From an uncultured Collinsella sp. (GTDB lineage Bacteria > Actinomycetota > Coriobacteriia > Coriobacteriales > Coriobacteriaceae), in contig CAAERQ010000009.1 of assembly GCA_900758475.1 (NCBI GenBank), positions 1 to 64,000 of the forward strand: DNA of 64,000 nt. The letters run 5' to 3'. The notes under the pieces are model-generated. The model saw only the letters and a list, made by a program, of their open reading frames with translations, was not told the origin of the DNA and did no database searches. Positions 29,739-37,735 of this stretch are shown in pieces. The first letter of the stretch is position 1, and every line of letters begins with the position of its first letter. Both the position numbers and the translations under genes were made by a program.

Positions 29739-30476
29739 ATGGATAACTATTTGGACTTGATGCGCGCTCGCCGCGAGCAGATTCTGGAGCGTTTTTATGC
29801 GGCACTCGATCGCGCGGGCCGTCCCCACGATGCTGCGCGACTGATTGCCGTCTCCAAGACTGTTGGCGTCGATGAGACCGTTGCCGCTATTCAGGCGGGG
29901 TATCGCCATTTTGCCGAGAACCGCCCGCAGGAGCTCGTCCGCAAGCTTGCGGGCCTCGCGGAGCATCCGGAGCTACCCGAGGTGCGCTTCGATATGATCG
30001 GCAACCTGCAGACCAACAAGATCAATGCGGTTCTGGGCTCGGCCCAGCTGATTCATTCGGTAAGCTCGCTGCATTTGGCTCAGGCTATCTCGAGCCGTGC
30101 GGTCCGTAAGATTGAGGCGGGCGAGCTCTCCGGCCCCCAGCGCGTGCTGATCGAGGTCAATGTGAGCGGCGAGGAGTCCAAGGGCGGCTTTTCGCCCGAC
30201 GAGGTGCGAGACGCCGCGGGTGAGCTTGCGGAGCTTGAGGGAATTTGTGTGCAGGGCCTTATGACTATGGCACCCCGGGGGAATAAGGATGTGGCGCGCC
30301 GCACTTTTGCCGGACTTCGCGAGCTAAGGGATGAGCTTGAGGCGACGCACTCCGACCTGAGCCTGCCCGAACTTTCCTGCGGCATGAGCGAGGACTTTGA
30401 GCCTGCCCTTGAGGAAGGCTCTACGCTCGTTCGCCTGGGCAGGGTAGTATTTAGCCCGGAGTTTGCAGTAAAATAA
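29739..30476 (+). CDS. YggS-type pyridoxal phosphate homeostasis protein
   Basis: A 245-aa cytoplasmic protein of the PLPBP family (YggS/YlmE), a TIM barrel that binds PLP and keeps its level in balance without known catalysis. AARLIAVSKT carries the PLP lysine, and HFAENRPQEL, HFIGNLQTNK-type sequence (DMIGNLQTNK), GLMTMAP and ELSCGMSEDFEPALEEGST are diagnostic. Length is normal. The ATG follows CGGAGG; the longer frame is rejected because it would include the terminator stem. It is the first gene of the yggS-sepF-yggT-divIVA block. Confidence 0.93.
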   Translation: MDNYLDLMRARREQILERFYAALDRAGRPHDAARLIAVSKTVGVDETVAAIQAGYRHFAENRPQELVRKLAGLAEHPELPEVRFDMIGNLQTNKINAVLGSAQLIHSVSSLHLAQAISSRAVRKIEAGELSGPQRVLIEVNVSGEESKGGFSPDEVRDAAGELAELEGICVQGLMTMAPRGNKDVARRTFAGLRELRDELEATHSDLSLPELSCGMSEDFEPALEEGSTLVRLGRVVFSPEFAVK

Positions 30477-30536
30477 GGCTCTGAAGTGCGCACTGATTAT
30501 CGGAGCGCCTGCACTAAACCGCGAGAGGACACAACC

Positions 30537-31262
30537 ATGGGCTTCCTTGACGAGATTAAAAATAAGATGCACCTGGGCGGCCAGCAGGGTTACGACCAGG
30601 GTTATGGTCAGGACGACGACTACGGCTACGATGATGGCTATGACGACGGCTACCAGAATAACGGTTACAGCGGTGCCTCGGGCGAGGGCTTCTACACCCA
30701 GGACGAGCCGAGCAACGGCCTGTTGGGTCAGACGCGCCGCGGCGAGGCCGAGTCGGTGGCCGTGTACACACGCTCCGGTCAGCTGGTCGGCGACGATTCT
30801 CGCCATGCTACGACCTACAACCCGCCATCGCGCTCGCAGGAGACGGTTGCGGGCGGTTATCGTCCCGGTGCCTACGACACGCCGTCGAGCTACGCCGAGA
30901 GCACGCGTGCCCGCGCTGCTGCCCCCGCACCCGCTCCCTCACCGAGCGATGCCTCGGCGTATGCGAGCAACATCATCAATGCTACGCCGCAGCTGCCGGC
31001 TTATGTCCTGCGCCCCGAGAGCTATGACGACGTGGAGACCGTCGTGCGCCGCGTGCGCACCAAGCAGCCTGTCGCGCTGATTTTTGTGGGCGTTCGTACC
31101 GAGGTCGCCAAGCGCGTCCTGGACTTCTCTTACGGCTTTGCCTGCGGCCTGGGTGCCACCGTCAAAGAGGTGGGCGATCGCGTGTTTATGGTGCTGCCCG
31201 CCGGTTGCGAGGTCAAGGATTCGGACCTCAAAAAGCTCCGTGCCGACGGCTACCTTAAGTAA
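30537..31262 (+). CDS. sepF: FtsZ-membrane anchor SepF
   Basis: A 241-aa cytoplasmic protein. The first 14 residues (MGFLDEIKNKMHLG) form an amphipathic membrane-binding helix. Residues about 18-45 are a Tyr/Gly/Asp-rich repeat (GYDQGYGQDDDYGYDDGY). After a disordered Ala/Pro linker, the SepF domain runs from about residue 155 to the end (VLRPESYDDVETV onward). In bacteria without FtsA it tethers FtsZ to the membrane and bends it. The open frame starts 17 codons earlier, but family members start at MGF. The long linker is an actinobacterial trait. Confidence 0.93.
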   Translation: MGFLDEIKNKMHLGGQQGYDQGYGQDDDYGYDDGYDDGYQNNGYSGASGEGFYTQDEPSNGLLGQTRRGEAESVAVYTRSGQLVGDDSRHATTYNPPSRSQETVAGGYRPGAYDTPSSYAESTRARAAAPAPAPSPSDASAYASNIINATPQLPAYVLRPESYDDVETVVRRVRTKQPVALIFVGVRTEVAKRVLDFSYGFACGLGATVKEVGDRVFMVLPAGCEVKDSDLKKLRADGYLK

Positions 31263-31283
31263 AGACAAGACGAGGAGATTCTC

Positions 31284-31565
31284 ATCAACATCTACACCAT
31301 TGTCCAGTTGGTCAATACGCTGTTCAACTTCTACTCCACGCTCATCGTGGTCTACTGCCTTATGACGTGGATCCCTATGAAACAGGGCGGATTGCTACAG
31401 GATATCGCCGCCGTCCTCGATAGCGTGTGCGGCCCGTGGCTCAATTTGTTCCGCCGGTTTATCCCGCCCATGGGAGGCGTCGATTTTTCACCGGTCGTTG
31501 CGATTATTGCGTTGCAGTTGGTGCAGAAGCTGGTTCTGCAACTTCTTATAGGTATACTCATATAA
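31284..31565 (+). CDS. YggT family membrane protein, non-canonical start likely
   Basis: A protein of about 93 aa with two hydrophobic segments, the first INIYTIVQLVNTLFNFYS and the second near the C-terminus, and the family loop WLNLFRRFIPPMGGVDFSP between them. YggT proteins are linked with division and envelope genes. GAGGAG (31272-31277) lies where the ribosome should bind, but the first in-frame codons after it are ATT, CTC, ATC, AAC, ATC; ATC 31284 has the best spacing. The first usual start, TTG 31308, has no ribosome binding site and would clip the first helix. The frame is the same as that of sepF, 22 nt before. Confidence 0.75.
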   Translation: MNIYTIVQLVNTLFNFYSTLIVVYCLMTWIPMKQGGLLQDIAAVLDSVCGPWLNLFRRFIPPMGGVDFSPVVAIIALQLVQKLVLQLLIGILI

Positions 31566-31627
31566 AACTGGCTTAGTAACTCACGTCGGGCGCACGGCGC
31601 CAAGGCGAAGATAAAGGAGAACTTGTT

Positions 31628-32305
31628 ATGGCTATTACCCCTGCTGACATTCAGGCTCAGACCTTCTCTGAGGCCAAGCGCGGCTACGATCCCGCCGAGG
31701 TCGACGTCTTCCTGGAGACCCTGTCCTCTGAGGTCGACGCCATGCTCGCCAAGATCGTCGATCTTAAGGGTCGTCTGACCGCCACCGAGCAGCAGCTCGC
31801 CGACACGCAGGCCCAGCTTGCTCAGGCTCAGGATGCTGCTGCGCAGGCCGTTCCCGCCGCCCCTGTGGCCGCTCCCGCACCCGACTTCTCCGCTCAGGAG
31901 CGCCAGATTTCCGCTGCCCTGATTGCTGCCCAGCAGACCGCCGAGGGCATTGTCAACGACGCCAACGAGAACGCTGACCGCATCCGCAACGAGGCCGACG
32001 CCAAGGCCCGCGAGGTCATCCGCCAGGCCCTGACCGAGAAGCAGGCCGAGCTTGAGGAGATCGACCGTCTTAAGGCTTCCCGTGAGGAGTTTAAGGCCGA
32101 GTACCTCAAGCTCATCCAGCACTTCATGGACGATGCTCAGAACTCCTTCCCGTCCGATCTCATGGCTTCCACGCCGGTCGGTTCCGCCGCTTCTCCGGCT
32201 GTGACCGTTCCTGCTGCCGAGCCGCTGCCCGTCGCCGAGCGGGTTATCCCCGTTGCCGATCCCTTCGCACCGATCGACAACTTCGCCGCCGACGACCTGG
32301 ACTAA
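31628..32305 (+). CDS. divIVA: DivIVA-domain protein
   Basis: A 225-aa coiled-coil protein. The N-terminal membrane-binding DivIVA domain shows FSEAKRGYDPAEVDVFLETL. A first coiled coil, a Pro/Ala linker (about residues 75-90), a second long coil (about 95-165) and a Pro/Ala-rich tail follow. DivIVA/Wag31 marks negatively curved membrane at septa and poles and recruits partners. AAAGGAG precedes the ATG. It closes the division block and is followed by a terminator. Confidence 0.92.
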   Translation: MAITPADIQAQTFSEAKRGYDPAEVDVFLETLSSEVDAMLAKIVDLKGRLTATEQQLADTQAQLAQAQDAAAQAVPAAPVAAPAPDFSAQERQISAALIAAQQTAEGIVNDANENADRIRNEADAKAREVIRQALTEKQAELEEIDRLKASREEFKAEYLKLIQHFMDDAQNSFPSDLMASTPVGSAASPAVTVPAAEPLPVAERVIPVADPFAPIDNFAADDLD

Positions 32306-32330
32306 CATCCAGCTATCATGTAGCGCCTAG

Positions 32331-32360
32331 AAAGGGCCCGCAGTTTGCGGGTCCTTTTTT
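32331..32360 (+). terminator. intrinsic terminator after divIVA
   Basis: AAAGGGCCCGC pairs with GCGGGTCCTTT with one G-U pair and an AGTTT loop, then TTTTT. Confidence 0.85.
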
Positions 32361-32469
32361 GTGGCTGTACGCAGTCTGCAAAACAAAACGCCGAGTCCTG
32401 CGTTTGAGGGCACAGAACTCGGCGAACGGCACGTGGTCAAAGGTGGATTTAAAGGCCTGTCCCAAAAAT

Positions 32470-33000
32470 CTACTTGAGGAGGAAGTCGGGGAGGGGAATG
32501 GTGCGGGCCTCGCGCTGCTCGGGGTCGGCGATATGGTCGGCAGGATAGCCGCAGACGAGCATGTGATAGGGATAGATGCCCTCGGGCAGGCTGAACTGCT
32601 CACAGGCCACCTCGGGCTTAAAATGGCACACCCAGCACGTACCCAGGCCCTGCTCCTCGGCCTCCATCATCATCTGGTCGCAAACGATCGAGGTGTCGAT
32701 GGCACTGGAGTTCATCTGGTCATAAGGGCGCACCCAAGCATCGTCGGTAACGCTGCAGATAAGAAAGATAAGCGGAGCCCCAAAGATAGACCCATCACGA
32801 GCAAAACGCGGCTGACAAGCAGCAGCCTTTTCCAACAACTCCGGAGTATCAAGCACCATCACACGGGTTGGATGATTATTACAAGCAGAAGGAGCAATGC
32901 GCCCCGCCTCAACAATGGCATCCACCACCGACTGCTCAACAGGCCGATCCTCAAAAGAACGACAAGAATACCGAGTCCGAGCCAAATCCAAATACCCCAT
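32470..33000 (-). CDS. nitroreductase family protein
   Basis: A 176-aa FMN-dependent oxidoreductase of the nitroreductase fold. RTRYSCRSFEDRPV is the N-terminal FMN phosphate site, APSACNNHPTRVMV the second, and GLGTCWVC the C-terminal one. The physiological substrate is unknown. I start at the ATG after TTGGAGGCTCGT; the TTG four codons upstream lies inside that ribosome binding site. The first 90 codons end mostly in T or G and the last 80 mostly in C, so codon use changes abruptly within the gene near 32735. Confidence 0.85.
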   Translation of the reverse strand: MGYLDLARTRYSCRSFEDRPVEQSVVDAIVEAGRIAPSACNNHPTRVMVLDTPELLEKAAACQPRFARDGSIFGAPLIFLICSVTDDAWVRPYDQMNSSAIDTSIVCDQMMMEAEEQGLGTCWVCHFKPEVACEQFSLPEGIYPYHMLVCGYPADHIADPEQREARTIPLPDFLLK

Positions 33001-33085
33001 ACGAGCCTCCAAAGCTAATAAAACAACCCAAAACTAAGCAAAAGGGTACCCAAAGCAACATTCAGCCAAACGTTTAAGGCGGTCC

Positions 33086-33162
33086 CAAAGTTTCCAATCG
33101 GGCCCCAAGGCCCTGCCAACAAAAGCCCCATCGCTTTCAAAGTATCAGCCAAAGTTTCCAAT
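33086..33162. repeat. direct repeat CAAAGTTTCCAAT, two copies
   Basis: The same 13 bases occur at 33086-33098 and 33150-33162, 64 bp apart, in the gene-free space between two leftward genes. They may be operators or fragments of an intergenic repeat; nothing in the sequence decides this. Confidence 0.5.
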
Positions 33163-33178
33163 GGTGGTACGTAAGGGA

Positions 33179-33257
33179 GCGGGCCCGACCACTAATACCC
33201 TTTTGAACGACTCTGCTTGCAGCCGGAGTGAAAAAGGTTATTAGTGGTCGGGCCCGC
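33179..33257. repeat. long imperfect palindrome (27-nt arms)
   Basis: The arm at 33179-33205 and the arm at 33231-33257 match at 25 of 27 positions; the loop is 25 nt. It lies 24 bp beyond the end of the DUF47 gene and may also act as its terminator. Its arm sequence differs from those at 3179 and 8240, but the arm and loop lengths are alike. Confidence 0.8.
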
Positions 33258-33281
33258 GACCGCCGGGACACGTACCCCCAA

Positions 33282-33905
33282 TTAACTGTTCTTCATGACA
33301 ATCGAATCCACGACATCGGCCACATTCTCACAGCAGTCAGCGCAGTACTCCAGGAAGGCGTAGACGTCACGCCAAGCGATGACCTCGAGCGGATCCTTGC
33401 CGTTGACATGCAGGTTGCGCATAGCGTTGATGTAGAGCTCGTCGGCCTCGGACTCGATCGTGTTGATCTGGATGACGAGCTCGCGCAGGGTCTTGGACTT
33501 GCGGTAGTTGGGCAGCTCGATCATCAGGTCCTTCATGGCGCGGCAGGCGTCGGTCACCTTGTGGGCGATCACGATGGCATCGGGATGGATGCTCTGGATG
33601 TTGGTGAAGTAGACGCGCTGCACGACGCCCTCGATACGGTCGAGCACGGTGTCGAGCGAGCAGCTCATCAGGTCCAGGTCCTCGCGCTCAAGCGGGGTGA
33701 TAAAGGCCGTGAGCAGGGCGTCTTCAAGCTCATGGTGCTTCTTGTCTGCCGCATGCTCGATTGCGTGCATCTTGTCGAGCATATCGTGAATCTTCGCGGG
33801 ATCGAAGTTCTCAAAAATCTTGGTGAGCAGCTCGGCAGCCTGTACGGCAAGATCGGCGCAGGCGACGTAGTTGTCAAAGTAGAACGAATCGGGTTTCTTT
33901 GCCAT
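33282..33905 (-). CDS. DUF47 (PhoU-like) accessory protein of the PiT transporter
   Basis: A 207-aa all-helical cytoplasmic protein of the DUF47/TIGR00153 family, distant relatives of PhoU. Repeated acidic helix motifs (IEHAADKKHHELED, NTIESEADELY) fit metal-bridged PhoU bundles. Members are almost always next to PiT phosphate transporters and are thought to regulate them, as here where it follows a PiT gene by 67 bp on the same strand. GAAAGGACCCACCC precedes the start. Confidence 0.9.
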   Translation of the reverse strand: MAKKPDSFYFDNYVACADLAVQAAELLTKIFENFDPAKIHDMLDKMHAIEHAADKKHHELEDALLTAFITPLEREDLDLMSCSLDTVLDRIEGVVQRVYFTNIQSIHPDAIVIAHKVTDACRAMKDLMIELPNYRKSKTLRELVIQINTIESEADELYINAMRNLHVNGKDPLEVIAWRDVYAFLEYCADCCENVADVVDSIVMKNS

Positions 33906-33972
33906 GGGTGGGTCCTTTCGAGGCGAAGACGGGTGGGCGAAGTATTACGGTCCGGATGGACGTTCGGTTTGA

Positions 33973-35022
33973 CTAGATGAACATCATGAACAGCTTGGCC
34001 ATGACAAAGCTGATGAGTCCGCAGGCGGGGAAGGTGAAGAACCAGGTGAACATCATGTCCTTGACCACGCCGAAGTTGATGGCCGAAAGGCGCTTGACGG
34101 CGCCGACGCCCATGATGGCGCAGGTCTTGATGTGGGTGGAGGACACAGGGATACCGGTAAGGGTGGCAAGCAGCAGATTCGCGGCGCCTGCGAGGTCGGC
34201 GGAGAAGCCCTGATACTTCTCGAGCTTGACCATGCTCTGGCCGACGGACTTGATGATGCGCTCGCCGCCCACGCTGGTGCCGACACCCATGGTGGCCGAG
34301 CACAGCAGCATAATCCAGATGGGGATGCCGGCATCGCCGACGCTCGTCTGGCCGTTGGCGAAGGCAACACCTAAAAAGAGCACGCCGATGAACTTCTGTC
34401 CATCCTGCGCGCCGTGCATAAAGCTCATGGCCGCGGCACTCGCGATCTGAGCGTATTTAAAGAAGACGTTGGCACGTCGCCTGTTGGCGGCGGCAAACAG
34501 AATCGAGACGAGTTTGCACAGGATCCAGCCCATGACAAAGCCCAGACCGATGGAGAGCGCCAGGCCGTAGATGACCTTCATCCACTCGTGGACGTTGACG
34601 CTGCTCGCGCCGCCGAGGGCGATAGCGGCACCGGTCAGGCCGGCGATAAGGCTGTGACTTTGCGAGGTGGGGATGCCAAAACGCGACGCCGTGGCACCGT
34701 AGACGACGATGGAGAACAGAGCCGCGCATAGGCAGGCAAGCGCCATGGTGCTGTTTCCGCCAAAGTCGACGATATGTGAAATGGTGTTGGCGACGCTCGC
34801 GTTAAAGTGCGTCATGATGAGCACGCCGAGGAAGTTGAATGCGGCGCTCATGAGAATGGCGGCGCGGGCGGGCATGCAACGCGTAGTGACGCAGGTCGCG
34901 ATGGCGTTGGGCGCGTCGGTCCATCCGTTGACGAAGATGGCGCCGAGCGCGAGAATCACGGTGACGGCAAGGACTGGGTTCGACACAATTTGGCCGAGGA
35001 AGGTTGAGAACGTTACGTCCAT
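33973..35022 (-). CDS. pit: PiT family inorganic phosphate transporter
   Basis: A 349-aa polytopic membrane protein, low-affinity phosphate carrier driven by an ion gradient. It has about ten helices and two PHO4 repeats with the signatures NGWTDAPNAIATCV near residue 32 and ALGGASSVNV plus ALAFMHGAQDGQK-type sequence (MSFMHGAQDGQKF) in the second half. It forms an operon with the DUF47 gene. With pstSCAB earlier in the window, both high- and low-affinity phosphate uptake lie within 10 kb. Confidence 0.92.
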   Translation of the reverse strand: MDVTFSTFLGQIVSNPVLAVTVILALGAIFVNGWTDAPNAIATCVTTRCMPARAAILMSAAFNFLGVLIMTHFNASVANTISHIVDFGGNSTMALACLCAALFSIVVYGATASRFGIPTSQSHSLIAGLTGAAIALGGASSVNVHEWMKVIYGLALSIGLGFVMGWILCKLVSILFAAANRRRANVFFKYAQIASAAAMSFMHGAQDGQKFIGVLFLGVAFANGQTSVGDAGIPIWIMLLCSATMGVGTSVGGERIIKSVGQSMVKLEKYQGFSADLAGAANLLLATLTGIPVSSTHIKTCAIMGVGAVKRLSAINFGVVKDMMFTWFFTFPACGLISFVMAKLFMMFI

Positions 35023-35272
35023 ATATGGGCTTTCTCGAAGTTTGCAGACACGTTACAAAAACATGATAAATCGTATCACCTCCTGCGGGTTTCTTTACCG
35101 AGTTCTGATGGGAGAAGTGAATTTTTTGGCACTAAAATTGAATATAAGCCCTGTTGACCGCGGGTATTCTTTTTGCTAACACGCCATGAGGACACGCGTG
35201 CGCGCCCCAACACCCCAAAACCACAGTCTGTTCGCTTTACAACATGCAAACACGCGTTCGATAATAGGGGGC

Positions 35273-35611
35273 ATGGAATATCGACAGACAGACGGCAAAA
35301 CTCGGCGCGTGCACAAGCAGTATGTGGACGTCGTGGCTCGCATCCTCGCGGGCGGACAGGTCGTGCCGGTCACCGTCTGCTGGGTCGACGGCCGTTGTTT
35401 TACGATCGACGAAATTATCTCGACCGTTGGGTTTGGCCTGATGGTCCACGGCATCCGTACGGCAACATATAAGGTGCGTTTCGGCGGGCACGCGACCGAG
35501 TTGTATCTGGAGGACCAGACGCGCGAGCGGGCGGACGGCTCGCAGGCGCACGTGATGCGTTGGTGGGTCTGGGCCTTTGATCGTACGCTTGAGGGCGAGC
35601 GCCGTAGGTAA
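35273..35611 (+). CDS. small protein of unknown function
   Basis: A 112-aa soluble, basic protein with alternating hydrophobic stretches that look beta-rich (VVPVTVCWVDGRCFTIDEII; TYKVRFGGHATELYLED) and a Trp-rich end (MRWWVWAF). I do not recognise a family. AGGGGG lies 3 nt before the ATG; the frame opens 29 codons earlier. TTTACA (35236) and GATAAT (35260), spaced 18 bp, would start transcription almost at the ATG, so the mRNA might be nearly leaderless. Confidence 0.65.
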   Translation: MEYRQTDGKTRRVHKQYVDVVARILAGGQVVPVTVCWVDGRCFTIDEIISTVGFGLMVHGIRTATYKVRFGGHATELYLEDQTRERADGSQAHVMRWWVWAFDRTLEGERRR

Positions 35612-35689
35612 GGACGTGCGGCATTCGGGTACAATGGCAGGAATCTTGTCACCTACGGCGCTGTCGTGCGCTTTTTGAAAGGACGTAGT

Positions 35690-36385
35690 ATGAACGATAT
35701 CAAGGGCTATCAGAACGGCCCCATCGAGACCGGCGCAAGTCGCGCCAAGGAGATGTCGCCGCGTGCGTACAATCTTGCCATGTCTGCCCTCATCTTCTTG
35801 GGCTTTTGCGCCATGGGCGCCGGTGCTTACTTTACGAGCACCATGGCGTTTGCCCGCATGATGATGAGCGGCGCTGCCCTGCCACTGGTCTTTGGCTCGT
35901 TTATCCTGACTATTGTCGGCATCGTCATGATGTCTGTTGCTGCCAGCAAACAGTCCGTGGGCCTGTCGCTCACGGGTTACGTAATCTTTGCGAGCACCTT
36001 TGGCCTGACCGCGTCGTTTGGCCTTGCAAACTACGACCTGCCCACCATCAACACCGCCTTTATCGCCACCGCTGCCATCACCTTTGTCTTCGGTGCGCTG
36101 GGCGTGACCTTCCCCAAGTTCTTCCAGCGTGTGTACGGCATCGGCTTTGGCATTCTGCTCGCCACGATTCTGGTCGAGATCGTGCTGATGTTCATGGGCG
36201 TCTCGCAGTCCATCACCGATCTGATCGTGATCGTGGTGTTCGCCGGGTTTATTGGCTACGACACCTATGTTGCCACGACGGTGCCGCCCACGCTGCCCAA
36301 TGCGGTGCTCATGGCGTCCAACCTGTTCGTGGACATTATCAACGTGTTCCTGCGCATCCTGAACATTCTCGGTCGTCGCGACTAG
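35690..36385 (+). CDS. Bax inhibitor-1/YccA family membrane protein
   Basis: A 231-aa protein with seven hydrophobic helices and the C-terminal GYDTYVATT and NLFVDIINVFLRIL segments typical of the BI-1/YccA/YbhL family. Members elsewhere act as pH-sensitive calcium leak channels or bind the FtsH protease; the role here is not known. GAAAGGACGTAGT precedes the chosen ATG, eight codons inside the open frame. A UUCG-loop terminator follows. Confidence 0.88.
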   Translation: MNDIKGYQNGPIETGASRAKEMSPRAYNLAMSALIFLGFCAMGAGAYFTSTMAFARMMMSGAALPLVFGSFILTIVGIVMMSVAASKQSVGLSLTGYVIFASTFGLTASFGLANYDLPTINTAFIATAAITFVFGALGVTFPKFFQRVYGIGFGILLATILVEIVLMFMGVSQSITDLIVIVVFAGFIGYDTYVATTVPPTLPNAVLMASNLFVDIINVFLRILNILGRRD

Positions 36386-36430
36386 CGCGGCATTGCGACG
36401 CTTCCTACCGGACACGGTAAAACGATACGA

Positions 36431-36459
36431 AAGGCGGTCCTTCGGGGCCGTCTTTTTTG
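36431..36459 (+). terminator. intrinsic terminator with UUCG tetraloop
   Basis: AAAGGCGGTCC and GGGCCGTCTTT form an 11-bp stem with two G-U pairs around TTCG, ending in a T-run. Confidence 0.85.
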
Positions 36460-36524
36460 TGCGTGGCGGGGTATCATGGATGGGAAAAAGCCGATAGCGG
36501 CAGCGACAGGAAAGGTGGCCACGT

Positions 36525-37658
36525 ATGGCAGATGTCGACAACAGGAACCGTAACCGCAGGTCTAACCGAGCGGGTCAGCCCAATCCCAAGCGCGAGGCGC
36601 GTGCCAAGGCCGCCGAGCGCCATGTGGCGGCTGTGTCCGAGGCCTGCGCCAAGGACATCGAGCGTTCGCTTGCCGGCGTGCGCGAGTTCGATGGTATGCC
36701 TGCCGGTTTTGTCGCGGCGATGAAGGCCAAGGCCCAGAAGGCGGCGACTGCTGAGGAGCAGGCTGCCAAGGCTGTGGAGGCTGACGCTGCCGAGGTTGAG
36801 GCCGCCGAGGTTGAGGCTGCGGTCGAGCCTGAGGTGGCGCTCGAGTCCACCGAGTCGGCCGACGAGGCTGAGTCCGCGCCCGCGGAGGAGCCTGCTCCGG
36901 CCCTGCCCGAGGTCACTGTGCTTGATGCCTCCGCCACGCAGGCAATCCTCGATAACGGCCGCGGCTATGCGCAGTTCTGCGATATGGCCGTGCTTGCCTT
37001 TGCCTCGTTTACCAATCCGGGCGGCGGCTATATCCAGGGCTACCTGGGCCAGGAGGCGACGCTCTGCGCCGATTCGTACCTGTACAACGTGCTCGACAAG
37101 CAGCGCAAGTGGTACGGCGAGAACCGTCGCCGCAACATCAACTGCGAGCTGTACCGCAATCGTGCGCTGGTGGTGCCCGCCGTGCGCTTCGACCGCAACC
37201 ACGTGCACGCATACGCCGATGTAATCGTTGCCGCCGCACCCAACGTCAAGCGTGCCCGCCAGGAGTACCGCGTGAGCGACGACGCCCTGTTGGATGCCCT
37301 GCGCGACCGCATCCGCTTTGTGCTTGCCATCTGCGACGAGCTGGGTCGCGAGAAGCTCGTACTGGGTGCTTGGGGTTGCGACAACAACGGCTTCGACGCC
37401 GAGGCCGCGGCCGAGCTCTTCCGCAAGGAGCTCGCATCGGGCGACTTTAAGGTCAAGCAGGTGTTCTTTGCCGTGCCTTCTACGCGATGGGATGAGGATT
37501 TTGCCAAGTTCGAGCACGTGCTGGCAAACTTCCCCGAGCGCAACGAGGAGTCCTATGCCCAGGTTGCCGCACGCGCTGCGGCTGCTCGCGCCGCCGAGCA
37601 GGCCCAGGCTGCCGCCGAGGACGATGAGGACGATGACGATTGGCGCAAGTACCTGTAA
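36525..37658 (+). CDS. PARG-like/macrodomain protein (TIGR02452-type), putative ADP-ribose hydrolase
   Basis: A 377-aa protein. Residues 1-130 are charged, Ala/Glu-rich and probably disordered or coiled. The second part begins at about residue 130 and carries NPGGGYIQGYLGQEATLC: Gly166-168, a seven-residue spacer and Gln176-Glu177. That is the GGG-X6-8-QE signature of poly(ADP-ribose) glycohydrolases and of the microbial PARG domain, though the second Glu of QEE is Ala here. A macrodomain-like GAWGCDNNGFD follows near residue 290. It probably removes ADP-ribose from proteins, or acts on a free ADP-ribose derivative. No ADP-ribosyltransferase is seen nearby. AAAGG precedes the ATG. Confidence 0.75.
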   Translation: MADVDNRNRNRRSNRAGQPNPKREARAKAAERHVAAVSEACAKDIERSLAGVREFDGMPAGFVAAMKAKAQKAATAEEQAAKAVEADAAEVEAAEVEAAVEPEVALESTESADEAESAPAEEPAPALPEVTVLDASATQAILDNGRGYAQFCDMAVLAFASFTNPGGGYIQGYLGQEATLCADSYLYNVLDKQRKWYGENRRRNINCELYRNRALVVPAVRFDRNHVHAYADVIVAAAPNVKRARQEYRVSDDALLDALRDRIRFVLAICDELGREKLVLGAWGCDNNGFDAEAAAELFRKELASGDFKVKQVFFAVPSTRWDEDFAKFEHVLANFPERNEESYAQVAARAAAARAAEQAQAAAEDDEDDDDWRKYL

Positions 37659-37683
37659 TCGGTACGTGCCGACAGATGGGCCG

Positions 37684-37716
37684 AGCCGGCGGGAGGGCTG
37701 CTCTCGTCGGCTTTTT
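37684..37716 (+). terminator. intrinsic terminator
   Basis: AGCCGGCGGGAG pairs with CTCTCGTCGGCT through some G-U pairs and is followed by TTTTT. Confidence 0.75.
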
Positions 37717-37735
37717 ATTGAGTGGGGAGCTTACG

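Noticed and set aside
32868..33077. Plus-strand 69-aa Pro/Gln/Asn-rich open frame opposite the nitroreductase start
   Set aside because: It looks protein-like, but it is the reverse of the T-ending codon tract of nitroreductase and has no ribosome site.
35237..36541. 434-aa minus-strand open frame opposite the small unknown gene and the Bax-inhibitor gene
   Set aside because: Antisense shadow that crosses two plus-strand genes and a terminator.
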